In this document: in pieces, positions 11,826 to 23,455 of the stretch
Layout of the letters: every line of letters starts with the position of its first letter
Position numbering within the stretch: position 1 is the stretch's first letter
Assembly (NCBI GenBank): GCA_947683625.1
Contig: CANTUR010000126.1
Span: forward strand, 3,348,001-3,412,000
DNA from: Mallotus nudiflorus
Lineage: Eukaryota > Streptophyta > Magnoliopsida > Malpighiales > Euphorbiaceae
Reading direction: 5' to 3'
Length of the DNA: 64,000 bases
Notes under the pieces: generated by a model
The model's input: only the letters and a program-made list of their open reading frames with translations
Told to the model about the DNA's origin: nothing
Database searches by the model: none
Made by a program: the position numbers and the translations under genes

Positions 11826-13753
11826 ATAAATGTTTGGAAGAAGTTTTATTATTATTATTATTTATTATCATTAACATTATTATGTGTTGTTGTTATTATT
11901 ATTATTATTATTTGTTAAAAAAAAAAGAACCAGTTGTTGATGGACACATAGGTGTCCATCACTTTGTTAAAGTGATTTTGTAGAGTGAAATGGAGAAGCA
12001 GCGGGTGTATAGTGCATCAAGGGGGAAAGTTTCATTTTAATACTAATTCTTTTCTTTTTCTTTTTTGTTAAATATCCAAACAAATTCCGATCAACCCCAA
12101 ATTTAAACTATAACTTCACCTCACCCTCTTTTATCTCTCTATAATTTTTTTTTTCAAGAAAACACTCAGAAAATGCCCAAAAATTCAAACAACCATCATA
12201 CTTTTCTACAATTTTCTACTATTCTGATGGGTTTCAAGCGATGGAGTTGCCTCCATTACATCCCTCTCGTCGTCAAGAATTTATAGGTACTAACCATGTG
12301 TTCGATATACACCCGTAGAATATTTGACAAATACTTTTAAATAAATTCAGTTTTTATTCCAATTGTTTTATTCAGTATATTATTTTAGGTTGTTTGAGGC
12401 TATTTTTGTGTTCAAGTAATTATTAGAAACATTTTGGAATATTCAGTTTATCAAGTGACACTTTTCTAGTAAAAATTCTTATGGGTCCCACCCGAACTCC
12501 AGTGAATGAATAGTATTGATCCCGAGATAAATGCATAAAACTATTTTTAATAAAAAGTATAAATTATAGCAATCAATTTCCGTGAATAGAGTTTAATTTA
12601 ATTATTTATGGATTTTGAGAAATAAATTCTGGAAGTGTTTCGGCAAAAATTTTTTAATAAATTCTATTAATTATGTAGATTATACTTTGTGAAGAAAGTT
12701 TTGTGAAATTCCTTATAGAATTTTAATTATGAATTTTTGTAGTTTATGTCTAAATATGTATTTTTAGAACATCATTGGAATTCAGTAAATTATTTTATTT
12801 TAATTGAAATTGTTGTTAATTATTCAGTTTTATACTATTTTTTATTAATAAAGGTATGAAAAATAATTTTTATAATTAATTCTTGATTTTAATCAATACA
12901 TGGTAATTTTGGGAAAATATATGAAAAACAAATTTATTTATTATTTTTTAGCTTAAATGTGCATTTTATTATTTGTATGATGTTAATAAATGATTTTAAT
13001 AATTATTTACAATTTATGCTAATTTAATTGTAAAATGGGAATTTTATTCCATTTATGGATTTTATTAGAAAATATTATTTAAAAAACTAGAATTTCATTA
13101 TTTTGGAAAATAAAGGTTTTTAATATTTTTACAATATATTTTGGTGATTTGAGGAATTATTTTATTTTTATATATATTTTGTGATGTTGATTCTCAATTG
13201 GGTGTGATTTGTCGTTCAGGGACCCAACCCGAGATGTTGAGCCTTAGAATATTTTGAAGTGTGTTTGCGTGCAAGTTTGGCTCTACTTTTAGTAGAGGGA
13301 TGTCCGTTTTATAAAGAAAACTCTACCGAGTTTTTGATAGATTTCTCATAAAGTTTGACATCGGGTCTATATCAATTTTTGATTTTTTAGAGTCGAGTCT
13401 TAGATTAAGTTCCTCTATAAATCTATAATATTTAAGATTAGGATTTTAATCCTAATTATTTACTTATTATTTTTCTTATAGTTGCACCGAGACCGAGGTC
13501 TACAAGACCGAGATAGTCTAGTCATCTTGAAGGAGTGCATTTCACCTGTTAGTTATTATTATATGTATGCATTGCATGTAAAATGTCATTGGAATCCATA
13601 TTTCGAATAAATATGATTTTATTATTTATTATGCTATATTGCATTAAAACGTTTTTTATCATTATTGTTATCATATATATATATATATATAATGAAATAT
13701 TTATTATAAATATTTATTGTGCAGCAGTCCTAGTGTGATCTACTAGTGGCACG

Positions 13754-13799
<46 letters not shown>

Positions 13800-14732
13800 G
13801 TGTGTGAATATTAATTGTTATTAATGGATGCTACGATATTTTAATATGAATTTCATAATTTTATTTATAATAAATATTTTGGAGGATTGCAATAGAACGT
13901 GCCACCTAGTGGATCACACTAGGACTGTTGCGCAACAATACACTAGATGTTAGGTTATGAATTTTGATTAAATTGAGATATGGATAACTGGTTATTGAAA
14001 ATTGTGGATAAAAAAGGTGTGAATGCGGATCCTCAATTGACCTGATGTGTACTTAAGGCCAGTCATACCAGTAGTGGGACTACAGATCCTCGGTTGACCT
14101 TTCTATGTACTTGAGGCCAGTCCACTGCCAAAATTGGAGAAAAGAAATTTTTTTTTTGGATTTGAGGAAAGCTTGTTGGCTAGTGAAATACAGTGATTAA
14201 GGTTACGAATATTATTAGGGTTCTACCCTGATCCTCCACCTAAATCTTTCTACATTTATTTTTTTTTCATAAAAAGTAATTTTGAGCATCTGTATGAAAT
14301 GCATGTATAAAATAAATAAATCTATAATAATAATAATAATTCACTCAATGAAGTCTAACCCTCATCAATTATTTTTTTAGGGCTCTTTACTTCAGACCTC
14401 CCCTATTAATCCTATTTGTCGAACCCTTTCTTCATCGACTAACTTATGTAAATTTTAAACTATACTTTTCTAGTACTTTTTAAATGTCATAGTAGTATTA
14501 CGTACTTGATGTATTGAGTTATATGCTATTGACTGAGGTTTTGTATTTGAATATTTGTAAACAAATATTTTGTTATGATCTGATTTGAAGATTTCTTTAT
14601 ATGATTTAAAAAGTTTTAATTTTGAGCAAAATTAGTGTTTATTTTTTGTGTTAAGGCTTGCAATGGGTTCCAGATTCGTGTGAATTTCTGTTCCCTAGCG
14701 CCGATCATGATTCCTAGGTTTAGGTCGTGACA
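11668..14732 (+). mobile_element. Second Tekay-like solo LTR (related family, + orientation)
   Basis: A 3065-bp LTR beginning TGTAATGACCCGT (11668) and ending TAGGTCGTGACA (14732), with an exact 5-bp duplication CTTAA (11663-11667, 14733-14737). End motifs and internal phrases (for example CTCTAC...GTAGAG near 13285 and TTCCCTAGCG near 14690) match the Tekay-type LTRs at 2778 and 27734, but the sequence is much more diverged. The empty site is seen in the sister host LTR near 18953. It contains TA and TTA microsatellites and a large inverted repeat. Confidence 0.88.
13725..13927. repeat. Inverted repeat inside the Tekay-like LTR
   Basis: Arms 13725-13758 and 13893-13927 are complementary at about 33 of 35 positions (CAGTCCTAGTGTGATC ... 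GGCACGTTCTA). The 134-base spacer is TA-rich. The equivalent sequence occurs only once in the Tekay LTR at 2778-6017 (about 3680-3716), so the second arm is an inverted duplication specific to this LTR family or copy. Confidence 0.75.
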
Positions 14733-15285
14733 CTTAATCACTCACATCCCTCACGTAACTTATTCTACATCCAATCACAACCTGTTTTATTATCCGATTA
14801 AAGATGACATAAGGATGTGTCAAAATACAAAACTTATCATGCAGGAAACCATGCTGCTTTCATAATAGAAGACTCAAATAATACTATTATGATAAAAATT
14901 ACTTATAAAAATTATCCATATGGTATTTTCATAGTGGGTCGATCTAATACATCATTTCTCCAAATATGTACCTATGAGTTTGACTTAATATCTAATATAC
15001 ATAATCAGTAAAACATAATCATCAGTCAACCTCATACTAGTCTTTATTCATTGTATTTCCCACAACAATAATTGACTAGAGATATTTATATTAGAATTCA
15101 AGTATCATCTAAGATTTTTACTATCAAGTCATGTACTTGATAATCTTAGGTAGAATAACTAATCAAGGATAATATTAGAATTAACTAGTAATAATAAAAA
15201 TTTCTTTTATTAATAAAATATAAATATGATAAAGTCAAAGTATGGCCATTACATAATTGGCCTATATCATATCACTAACACACAT

Positions 15286-15529
15286 GATATATTTAAGTGC
15301 AAAATTGTTTCCCCCCCCCCCCCCCCTCTTCAACACACTTAATGACATATTATCCTCAATTTGTAGTGGGAGCTTAAATGTAAAACTTATAAACAAAATT
15401 ATGCACAAACATTATTAAAAAGGAAATAAGACTCACAAACAAAAACTATAAACATGAATTGCATAAATAATGAAAACTAAACTAAACTAAAAATAAAAAT
15501 AAAAATGAAATAGGGAAAACAAAGGTTAC
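15286..15529 (-). other. Athila non-coding stretch with a 16-base C run
   Basis: Continuation of the Athila 3' region after the solo LTR. It contains an uninterrupted run of 16 C (15311-15326). No gene is seen. The run is too far from the 3' LTR to be its polypurine tract once insertions are removed. Confidence 0.5.
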
Positions 15530-16750
15530 TCCTTATGTGGTGGAGAGTCCAAAGGTGGTGCAGTAGGTTGTTGAGGTAATGGAGATGGAAGATTGTATCC
15601 TGTAGCCTTGAAATATTCTTAAAGCTTAAAATGATGATAATACAACTCTATCTTGATGTCAATAAGCCTATCATTAAGGTCATGGTATTTATCATCCACT
15701 AACTTCTTAAGGCTTTGGAATTTAGAGCCCATTGTTACATTCAAGATATGCAGCTTTTCAAAGACTTGACTTCATCTTTCATTCGATGATTGAGTTAGCT
15801 GCGGAATTGTTGGTTCTTCTTCTTCCTCATATGGCTTAGGTAAATTTCTCCTATTTGAGGTGAATTTCCTTAAATGATAGCATTTCCTGGTAGTTGGATC
15901 CCGTAGTGCTTTTTGAAGATTTAAGTACCTCAGCTCTAGTAAGCAGGAGCCAATTAATCTTTTCTGCAAAATAAAAGGCATCTTAAAAGTAAGAGGATCA
16001 CAAGTATAGAAGTAAAAAGCCAAACCTATCATAATGTGTCAAGTCGAGATTGATGCTTTATATGCTTTGGCAACATGCCACAATGTCTAAAAAAAAGTTA
16101 GTAGAAATTTGTGTGCATGTATGCATACATGAAAGTATCAACAATTTTATGGCTAAAGATTTTATTGCTATCCATTTTTCTAAAAATGGCATGAAAGATG
16201 AGTTTTTGCATAATGATGTCACTATGATCAGTAATTAAACAATTGGGAACACCATGATGATCCCAAACCTCTGCTCGATAAGAAATTTCTTCTCAAAATT
16301 CTTTAGGCTTATATTTAGTCGGTGGTTCATATGCACCTCCTTTCCTAAAACTAAACACTCTAAGCATAATCTCATAATCATTGGTATAAGGTTTCCTTAA
16401 GAATTGACATTCAAATTTTTTGTGGGCTTGGTCAAAAAGCTTTAGAGTTGTGTAAAACTCTAATGTCAAATATTTGTAAACATCATGATTTAAACCAATA
16501 AACTTTTTCCATCCTAGCCTATTATAAAGATTAAGAACCCTATCTTTGATTTTAATATCCTTTAAAGTCTTTATGTCTAAACCATTAGGAATGGTAAAAG
16601 TTCTATCAGTGAGTTTGATATACTTATCTCCTTTGTGAGATAGATCGGGAATTGGGCTCTATACTCTTTTGCGATATCCTCTCCTTCCAAGAGTGGTACA
16701 TTGAATGTTACCATCTTAGCCTTTTTCTTTAGTCTAAACAATAGGCCTAA
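15530..16750 (-). pseudogene. Athila extra ORF (ATHILA ORF-1 / env-position protein), decayed
   Basis: The minus strand from about 16740 reads with one stop through D-R-V-L-N-L-Y-N-R-L-G-W-K-K-F, Y-L-T-L-E-F-Y-T-T-L and L-R-K-P-Y-T-N-D-Y-E-I-M-L-R-V-F. This pattern (short helix, G-W, T-L-E-F-Y) is typical of the plant-specific protein encoded by Athila-group elements. A later frame (15772-16032) reads M-I-G-L-A-F-Y-F-Y and ends in an acidic, Pro-rich tail. Stops and frame changes separate the pieces. The function of this family is unknown; the position 3' of pol earned it the name env-like. Confidence 0.6.
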
Positions 16751-17690
16751 AAAAGTTGGATGCTTTATTTCAAAGAATATGAAATATATGTGGTGGTTTA
16801 AGAGAAAAAGAAATAAAAATGAGGGAAATTAGGAAGTTAGGGTAAATGAATGATAAAGAGTGGATGAGAAAAAATGATAAAGTGGTTATTTGGAGTGGGT
16901 GCTTAGATTTTGAAAAGTTGTTAGGGTGCACTTTTAATAGAGATTATGGATTTCAAAATGGAAAGGGAAGAGGGAAAGTGGGTGTTAATGATTTTAGGGT
17001 ACAGGATCTAGGTAGGGCACAATCTTAAATGATATCGAGAGCAAAATGAAGAAAAATGAAGCACTTAAAGTGATAAGCTACCGATTAGCTTAGGATCATA
17101 ATGTCAGCAAAAAAAGTGATTGGGCTGAGATACTTTGGGACTTACGATCAGTAGAATGTAGCAATTGTGAGCTAGATACAAGCCAGGAAAGAATCAAAGA
17201 AGTAGTGATTGCAATGACTTGCACGATTATGACAGTACTTAAAGATACAGAACAACCAAACATCAATATTAACACACATTCTAATAATGATAATTAATAC
17301 AAGTGACATAATATAAACTTACTAAAGTGTAAATTAATAAACAAAATAAAGTAAAAACATGCTAATTTAAGGTCATTAACTTGACTATTCCTATAATTCA
17401 AGTACTTAAAGAAGTATGGAGGATGGACATCCCTTATCCTTATTACTAATAAGCCCTTGGTTCACATTTCCATCTTTTTAACATATTGGATGATAATGGC
17501 TTTTTGGAATGTATAGCACCTTAACCATTTACATTGCTTTCCTCTTTAAATTTACTTTTGTTTTAGCCTTTTTAATCTTGTTTTGATATTAAGAAATTGA
17601 GAACATCTTTGGCCAAACCTTATTTCTTTTTTTTAGGGTTGGCTTTCTCTTGGTTACCCTTTTTCTCTCTATTACTTCCACTTCCATATA
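16751..17690 (-). other. Athila region where RT, RNase H and integrase should be (deleted)
   Basis: No RT (Y-x-D-D), RNase H or integrase motif is found in any frame. The minus strand just after the protease reads a lysine-rich stretch (about 17560-17690) and then non-coding sequence. About 3.5 kb of pol is missing compared with complete Athila elements. Confidence 0.55.
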
Positions 17691-18409
17691 GTGTTCTTCA
17701 ACTTTCACATCTTGCATGAGTTTGTTTATTAAGAATTCCACCTTTCTTCCCCTACTCACATAGTGATCTTGCCCTCAGATACATCAATAAGTGCTTTCCC
17801 GTTACTAAAAAAATGGTCTCCTAAGAATTAAAGGATAATTCTTGTTTTGCTCAAATTCAAAATTAAAAAATCCATCAAGAATAAAAATTTATCCACCTTG
17901 ACTAGTACATTTTTAACCACACCAAAAGGTTTTTTTATAAAATGGTCTATTAGCTAAAGAGTCATATTTGTGGTGATTGCATCTTCAAGATTAATTCCCT
18001 GAAAAATGAAAAAGGCATTAGATTAATGCTAGCACATAGATCATACAAGCACTGAGGAAATTCTTTACAACCAACTATACAAGGCATAGTAAAACTCCCT
18101 ATATCTTTAAGCTTTATTGGAATTTTGCTTGAAATTATAGAGATGCAAATCTCAGTCAATGGCACTTTTTTATTGTCATCCCACTTCCTTTTGTTAGTGA
18201 TGATGTCCTTAAGAAACTTGGTATACTTAAGAATTTCATTTAATGCTTTTGATAAAGACAATTTTAGTTCTAACTTCTTGAAAGTTTTCAGAAATTTTAC
18301 AAATCTCTTCTCATCCTCATTCATCTTTCTTTGCCTTAGAGGGAATGGAAGTCTTAGAGCATATTTGGATGTGTCAATGGGAGATGGTTGCTCCATTTAA
18401 TTATTTTAC
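17691..18409 (-). pseudogene. Athila protease region
   Basis: The open part (17962-18396) includes L-T-E-I-C, K-L-K-D-I-G-S-F-T-M-P-C and Y-D-L-C-A-S-I-N-L-M-P, which in the family is D-L-G-A-S-I-N-L-M-P; the Gly of the D-x-G-like active site is replaced by Cys here. Further down, Q-L-I-D-H-F-I-K-K-P-F-G-V and V-K-N-V-L-V-K-V-D-K-F match the end of the protease domain, with several stops. The upstream part continues beyond the solo LTR at 18415-19939. Non-functional. Confidence 0.7.
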
Positions 18410-18414
18410 ACATC

Positions 18415-19939
18415 TGTTAATGATATGCACTAGGTCAATCATGTATAACCACATTTTAACTTTATCATTTTATTTAATAAAGAGGCATTTTTCATTATCA
18501 TTTTATGTTATAATAATTAATTGAATAGTGAATTCTTACTGAGGTCATTAAGTATGTGACTTGATAGGAAAACCCTTAGATTAAATATGAGTTCTATTCA
18601 AATTATCCCTAGTCATAACAATGTATTATAGCTAGTATGGTGTTGATTGATGATTATGTTTTACTAATCATGAATATAAGATATTAAGTCAACTTATAGG
18701 TACTTGTTTGAGAAATAAAGTGCTGGATTGACCCATCATGAGAATATTACATAGAAAATTTTCATAAGTAATTCTCATCATATTAATATTAGCTTAGTCC
18801 TTTGACCTTGAAATCATTATGGATTTCTACATAACTATTTTATATTTTGACATAATCTTACATTATCTTTAACTGAATGACAAAACAGGTTGTTGTAGGG
18901 TATAAAATGACGTATGTGAGAAATGTGAGTGATTAAGAAGGAATTTGTCCCTCATTTAATATGAGTAAGATTTCTATGGGCCCCTTGATAAGATAGACTG
19001 AGAAAAATGCATGGCCATGCTAAAGTAAATTGATAAAGAGTTATCATTCTTAGTTTACTTAGAATCAAGAAATTATATGATTGAATTCTATAAGGATGAC
19101 ATAATCGATGCCTTATATTCCATCAAGATATCATGTGACAAAGGGACTAGAATATTCAATGTATATTAGGTTCTATCGGATTATTGACTTCACATGACTT
19201 GGGTATTCATAATGTCTTGCTGGAGGCCACTTATGACTTGTAGGCCTAAATAGAGATTTAAGGCCCACTGTCAACGTCATGTGAACCTACAGGGTCATAC
19301 ACTTTAAACAAGCCCAAAATGAATATCAGTTTAACAAGCCCAAATAAGCTCTGTGGAAATAAATAAATAAATAAAATATTTATTTATTTATTTAAGGTAA
19401 AGTTTATCTTAAATAAATAGAATATTATTTCTGATTTTATTTCAATAAAATCATAATAAGAATCAATGAGAAATTATCAAAAGGTTGTTTGTCAAATGAA
19501 ACCCTAATTTAAATGTCTATAAATATGTTATATTCTCTAGGGTTTCACATACTCTCATAATTCTGCCACAAATTTTTTTTCTCTCTTTTAGAAAATAAAA
19601 CACAAAGTTCTTTTTAATTCTTGATTTGTGAGAAATTAAGAGAAGGTGCTAGTACACAAATATTCATTTTTAAAATCAAGGGTTGTTCATGTGGACACTT
19701 TTAGAGGATGGATTCTTTTGGAGACATCTCAAATCCGAACAGCTAAATTAAAAGCTCGAGGTAGGGTGTCATCAAAATGAACCTTCTCTCTTCCTTTCAG
19801 ATTTCTTACCTCTTCTGCGTTTGTGGTAAGAAAATAAAAACCCTAGATTTAATCAATTAATTGAATTATCTAGATCCAGGTTTGGGTTTATGATTCAAAT
19901 TTTATTTTTTTACGGTGTATGGAATCATGAATCACAACA
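18415..19939. mobile_element. Solo LTR of the unidentified family, copy 2
   Basis: A 1525-bp LTR in the opposite orientation to copy 1 (7525-15280). The plus-strand ends are TGTTAATGATATGC (18415) and GAATCACAACA (19939), flanked by an exact 5-bp duplication ACATC (18410-18414, 19940-19944). It lies between the Athila gag and protease. It is uninterrupted and supplies the empty sites for the Pack-MULE and the second Tekay-like LTR. Confidence 0.87.
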
Positions 19940-19944
19940 ACATC

Positions 19945-21270
19945 AACTAACTTTCCTTTGCTATTCTCTTTGGTCTTTTCATTCTTCATCCTTTGCTTCT
20001 CTTTGGCATCTTCAACCTTTAATGGAACTTCATTAGGCAACTTCAACTCTTTACCACTCCTTAGTGTGATACCCTTAACTTGTTCCTTAGGATTGACTTT
20101 AATGTTACTAGGAAAATGTCCTCAAGCTCTTATGTCAACCACATTAGCCAATTATCCTAGCTGAACTTTAATGTTGTGAATCAAAGATGTGTTGTTCTTA
20201 GCAATTTGGTCGAATTTAGCTTCCATCCTCTTTTGATTTTCTTCTTAATTAGTCATCTTAGAAATTACAGCATTAAAAGAATTTATCTGGCTTTATCTCT
20301 ATGGCTATCAACCTATCGTTGTTCGGTTATGGCTAAAATCTAGGTGGTGTTAGCTTAGTGAATTGATTAGAAAACCCATAAGAAAATTGATTATTGCTTC
20401 ATGAGATGTTGGGGTGATTTCTCCACCCTTGGTTGTATGTATTGGAGAAAGGGTTATTAGTTTGTCTTAATTGGAATTGACCTCCAACATAGCTATAATT
20501 ATCAATCATACTTTCTACAAATAACAAACTTATAACAATATTTATAAGGTGCATTAGAAGTAAAGGGGATAGCATTACCATTTAAACTTAAGTCACCAAT
20601 TTGCTTTGAAAGTGCAGCAATTTAAGCTTGTAATAATGTTACCATATCAACTTTTATCCTTTCACCTTGATGTGGAGGCAATCATCTCTTAGATGACTAA
20701 AGACAATTATTGTTGGCCATTTCTTCTAACAATTCAAAAGCTCCATCCATTGTTTTATGCATACGAGAACCTCCAGTAGCTGCGTCAATTTTTTCTTATG
20801 TATACGTTATCACTCCATTATAGAAAGTACGTATAAGCATATCCTTTAGAAGACCATAATGGGGATAACTCCTTTATAACTCTTTAAACCTTTCCCAAGC
20901 ATCACATAAGGATTTTGTTTCATATTGTTGAAATATAGTAATGTCTTTAATGATCTTGGCCATCTTATAAGGTGGGAAATACTTTACTAGAAAAGCTTTG
21001 CAAGAAGATCCCAAGTTGTTATAAAAGCTAGTGGATAAGAATTGAACCAAGCCTTTTCTCTATCTTTAAGTGTAAATAGAAAGAGCCTAAGTCGAATGGC
21101 ATTATCGAACATACCATTATACTTGAAAGTATTATAAATTTCTAAGAAATTTTCTATATGAGCATTTGGATCTTTTAAAGTTAGACTATGAAACTGAACA
21201 GTAGACTCAATCATTTATAGAAGTGTTGGTTTAATCTCAAAATTGTTAGCTTAAATATTTAGCCTTGTTA
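19945..21270 (-). pseudogene. Athila gag and gag-protease linker
   Basis: The minus strand from 21270 reads A-N-N-F-E-I-K-P-T-L-L, a stop, then M-I-E-S-T-V-Q-F-H-S-L, L-K-D-P-N-A-H-I-E-N-F-L-E-I, A-I-R-L-R-L-F-L-F-T-L-K-D and K-A-W-F-N-S (20987-21214), the core of the retrotransposon gag domain in Athila elements. Later fragments (20399-20581 and onward) are Asn/Gln-rich linker. Several stops and frame changes. Gag starts flush with the 5' LTR, so its N-terminus has been lost by deletion. Confidence 0.75.
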
Positions 21271-22711
21271 TGCTCTGCTGAGCACTCTTTAGATTGGGTA
21301 TACCAATGCAAACCATAGGTATACAGACTGCGATAAGTAATATAGTAGAGAGTACAGTATCGTTCCCTCAAGGATTGCCAACTAACCACCTAATAGTCCT
21401 AGTTAATTTTGTTTAGAGCTTTCTAATGTAATTTGAATAAAAGCAATCTATAAACTAAAATAACAAACTAACTAACAATTGTTAACTTAACAATGAATAA
21501 GGGAAAATCAAATTGGAATCAATGTTATTAGGAATTTAAGCACCATATTATGATTAAGCTAATGAATAGATCCAATTAAATTACTTGCAAATCTCAAGTT
21601 TTCATTAATCATTAAACACTCTCTCTTAAGTAATGTTTAACTCAACATGCATTAATGAATTAAAATAGAAAACCGTGGCTTAACTCTTATCATCATTAAG
21701 GAAATGAGTTAATATCAGGCAAGCAAGGCAATCAGTAAACCCAATGAGAGTTGAATCAAGTTAAGCTCTCTCAAGTCATTAACTCATTCAACTTATATTC
21801 ATAGGTCTATTAAAATTACCAACTCTCAATGTATAACCTTAGACAAGAGCTATAATTGGCCATTTAAAGCATTCAACAAGCACAATAAGCAAGATAATAA
21901 AAACAAGATCTAAACATGAACTTAAATTACATGGGTTTTCAAATCCTAATAATAAAAAGTAACTTAGCCACCCATGGCTTAATATTCAATATTCAAATCA
22001 AATACAACCTAAGAGAATATCAAACAATATTCAAAATAGAGAAAGGGAGAGAAAATTGTTATAAAAAAGCTTTAGAATTTTCAATAGTGCCTCCGTCTTT
22101 AAGTTTCTTTGTATCCTATTTCTTCTTCTTCACTTAAGTGTATTAGGTCTTGGAAAAATGTAGAGATCCCCTTAGAAATTCGTGGCTCTTGTCCACTTAT
22201 ACCCCCTTTTAGAACATTCTTTTATGTTCCCCTAGAATTTTTTTTCTTTTAAAATGTACACATCAGCATGTTTTTTGTGTTGGAATCGCACTGCTAGCGA
22301 TTGCGCATCAAGCCACGATTGTGACAGAGGGGCTTCAAATGAAAAGGTAGTGGTCGCTACACCGTTGTGCTTACTATAGAATGTTGGGTACTAGGACTCC
22401 GCAATCGTGACACTCCCATGACCTCTATAAAACTTCAACATTACTTCAACTGGCTTGCTCCGACTACCTCACGATCGCTTTTCATGCCGCGATCGTGATG
22501 GCAACTCTACTTTGCTTTTTACTATACTCTTTTTCCTTTCCTTCATGCTCCATCAAACTACCAATCACCTCTAAATCCTTCTTTTCCCTAAAAACAAAAC
22601 AAAAACATAAAAGTATTTATTTCTAGTAATTAAACTTCACTAAATGCAACCTAAAATGAATGAATTCATGCTAAAATGAGTCCTAAAACTATATGCAATT
22701 CAATACAAATA
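21271..22711 (-). repeat. Athila 5' LTR
   Basis: A 1441-bp LTR homologous to 2007-2777 plus 6023-6670. Its plus-strand left end TGCTCTGCTGAGCAC aligns with TGTTCTTGTTGCGC of the sister copy. It abuts gag codons directly at 21270, so the PBS and leader have been lost. It carries the uninterrupted target site of the Tekay solo LTR. Confidence 0.8.
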
Positions 22712-22788
22712 GTATTGTATATATATTCATTACAAAACATTGTACAAGTGTGTTCAATTCTTAATTCATGTCTGGTAGCAATTTTTTA

Positions 22789-22800
22789 TAGTATCAGAGC
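22789..22800 (+). promoter_or_regulatory. Copia primer binding site
   Basis: TAGTATCAGAGC differs at one base from the TGGTATCAGAGC that plant copia elements pair with initiator tRNA-Met. It lies 8 bases after the LTR end (22780). Confidence 0.75.
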
Positions 22801-22814
22801 ATTACCACTCAATC

Positions 22815-23455
22815 ATGTCTAACAACAATTTCCACTCTCCCACCATACATAACACTAATGATCCACACAAAACTTTGATAAACATTAATGTTGTTGCACA
22901 AGCACCACTAGAGGTGTGCATTTGGTCGATTCAGTTGGTTTTGGGCTTTTTTTTACCTTACCTAACCGAACCAAATCAAATCAAGCTAAAAAATCAACAC
23001 CGAAACTGAAATAACCAAATTTTTAGAATGAAAACCAAACCGACCGAAATAACCAAAATTTAAAAAAAATTTAATTTTTTATTTTTTATTACATGATTAT
23101 AATATTTAAAATTAAAAGAATAAAAAATATTACAATTTAGTTAACCAATTTTTTGAGTAGAAAACCGAATTGAAAAATTTCAATTCGTTTCAGTTCAAAA
23201 AAATAAAAAATTTTACTCATGTAAACAAAACCGAATTGAGTTGGTTCGATTTTTTATTCAGTTAGTTTAAAAGGCTTGCACACCCCTGAGCACCACTGAA
23301 ACTTAGTTCTTCAAACTACCTCTCATGAAAGTTACAATTTCTACCATTATTTGTGGGATATGATCTTTTAAGATATATTGATGGCTCGAAAACTTGTCCA
23401 CCTCCAACTATCACCAAAAATAATATAACCGCGCCAAACCCAGATTACACAATCT
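22815..23455 (+). pseudogene. Copia gag (UBN2-like) fragment interrupted by a hAT MITE
   Basis: The ATG at 22815 opens a gag N-terminus (M-S-N-N-N-F-H-S-P) that runs to the MITE at 22909. Reading resumes at 23289-23296 in the same frame if one target-duplication copy is ignored, with K-L-S-S-S-N-Y-L-S, a stop where the family has Trp, then F-V-G-Y-D-L-L-R-Y-I-D-G, all typical of Retrofit/Tork-type copia gag. The coding sequence stops abruptly where the inverted LTR begins (about 23459). Non-functional. Confidence 0.7.
22909..23288. mobile_element. hAT-type MITE in the copia gag
   Basis: A 380-bp element with terminal inverted repeats TAGAGGTGTGCA (22909-22920) and TGCACACCCCTG (23277-23288). 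It is flanked by an exact 8-bp duplication AGCACCAC (22901-22908 and 23289-23296). TIRs close to CAGRGGTGTGCA and an 8-bp duplication are hallmarks of the hAT superfamily. The interior is AT-rich with no transposase, so it is non-autonomous. Confidence 0.85.

Larger units (their letters stand above)
7525..15280. mobile_element. Solo LTR of an unidentified retrotransposon family, copy 1, with two nested insertions
   Basis: LTR ends are TGTTGGGTTTC (7525) and ATATCACTAACA (15280), with a 5-bp duplication CACAT (7520-7524, 15281-15285). The LTR is in three pieces: 7525-8115, 11223-11667 and 14738-15280, net about 1.58 kb. They are separated by the Pack-MULE and by a Tekay-like solo LTR. All three pieces match, in order and in reverse orientation, the uninterrupted copy at 18415-19939. 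No internal coding region is present in either copy, so the superfamily is unknown. Confidence 0.85.
2007..22711 (-). mobile_element. Athila-type Ty3/gypsy retrotransposon, heavily invaded and deleted
   Basis: The element reads on the minus strand: 5' LTR 21271-22711, gag about 20200-21270, protease about 17700-18409, an ATHILA-type extra ORF about 15530-16750, PPT 6671-6685 and 3' LTR 2007-6670. Removing the nested insertions (2778-6022, 7525-15285, 18415-19944) leaves about 8.2 kb. RT, RNase H and integrase are missing between protease and the extra ORF, and the gag N-terminus and PBS are missing next to the 5' LTR. The insertion splits a copia LTR. The 5-bp flanks CATTC (2002-2006) and GTATT (22712-22716) do not match, so the target duplication is not preserved or a border is off by a base. 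Confidence 0.75.

Noticed and set aside
15311..15326. G16 on the minus strand as the Athila polypurine tract
   Set aside because: Once nested insertions are removed it lies about 0.9 kb from the 3' LTR; a better tract touches the LTR at 6671-6685.
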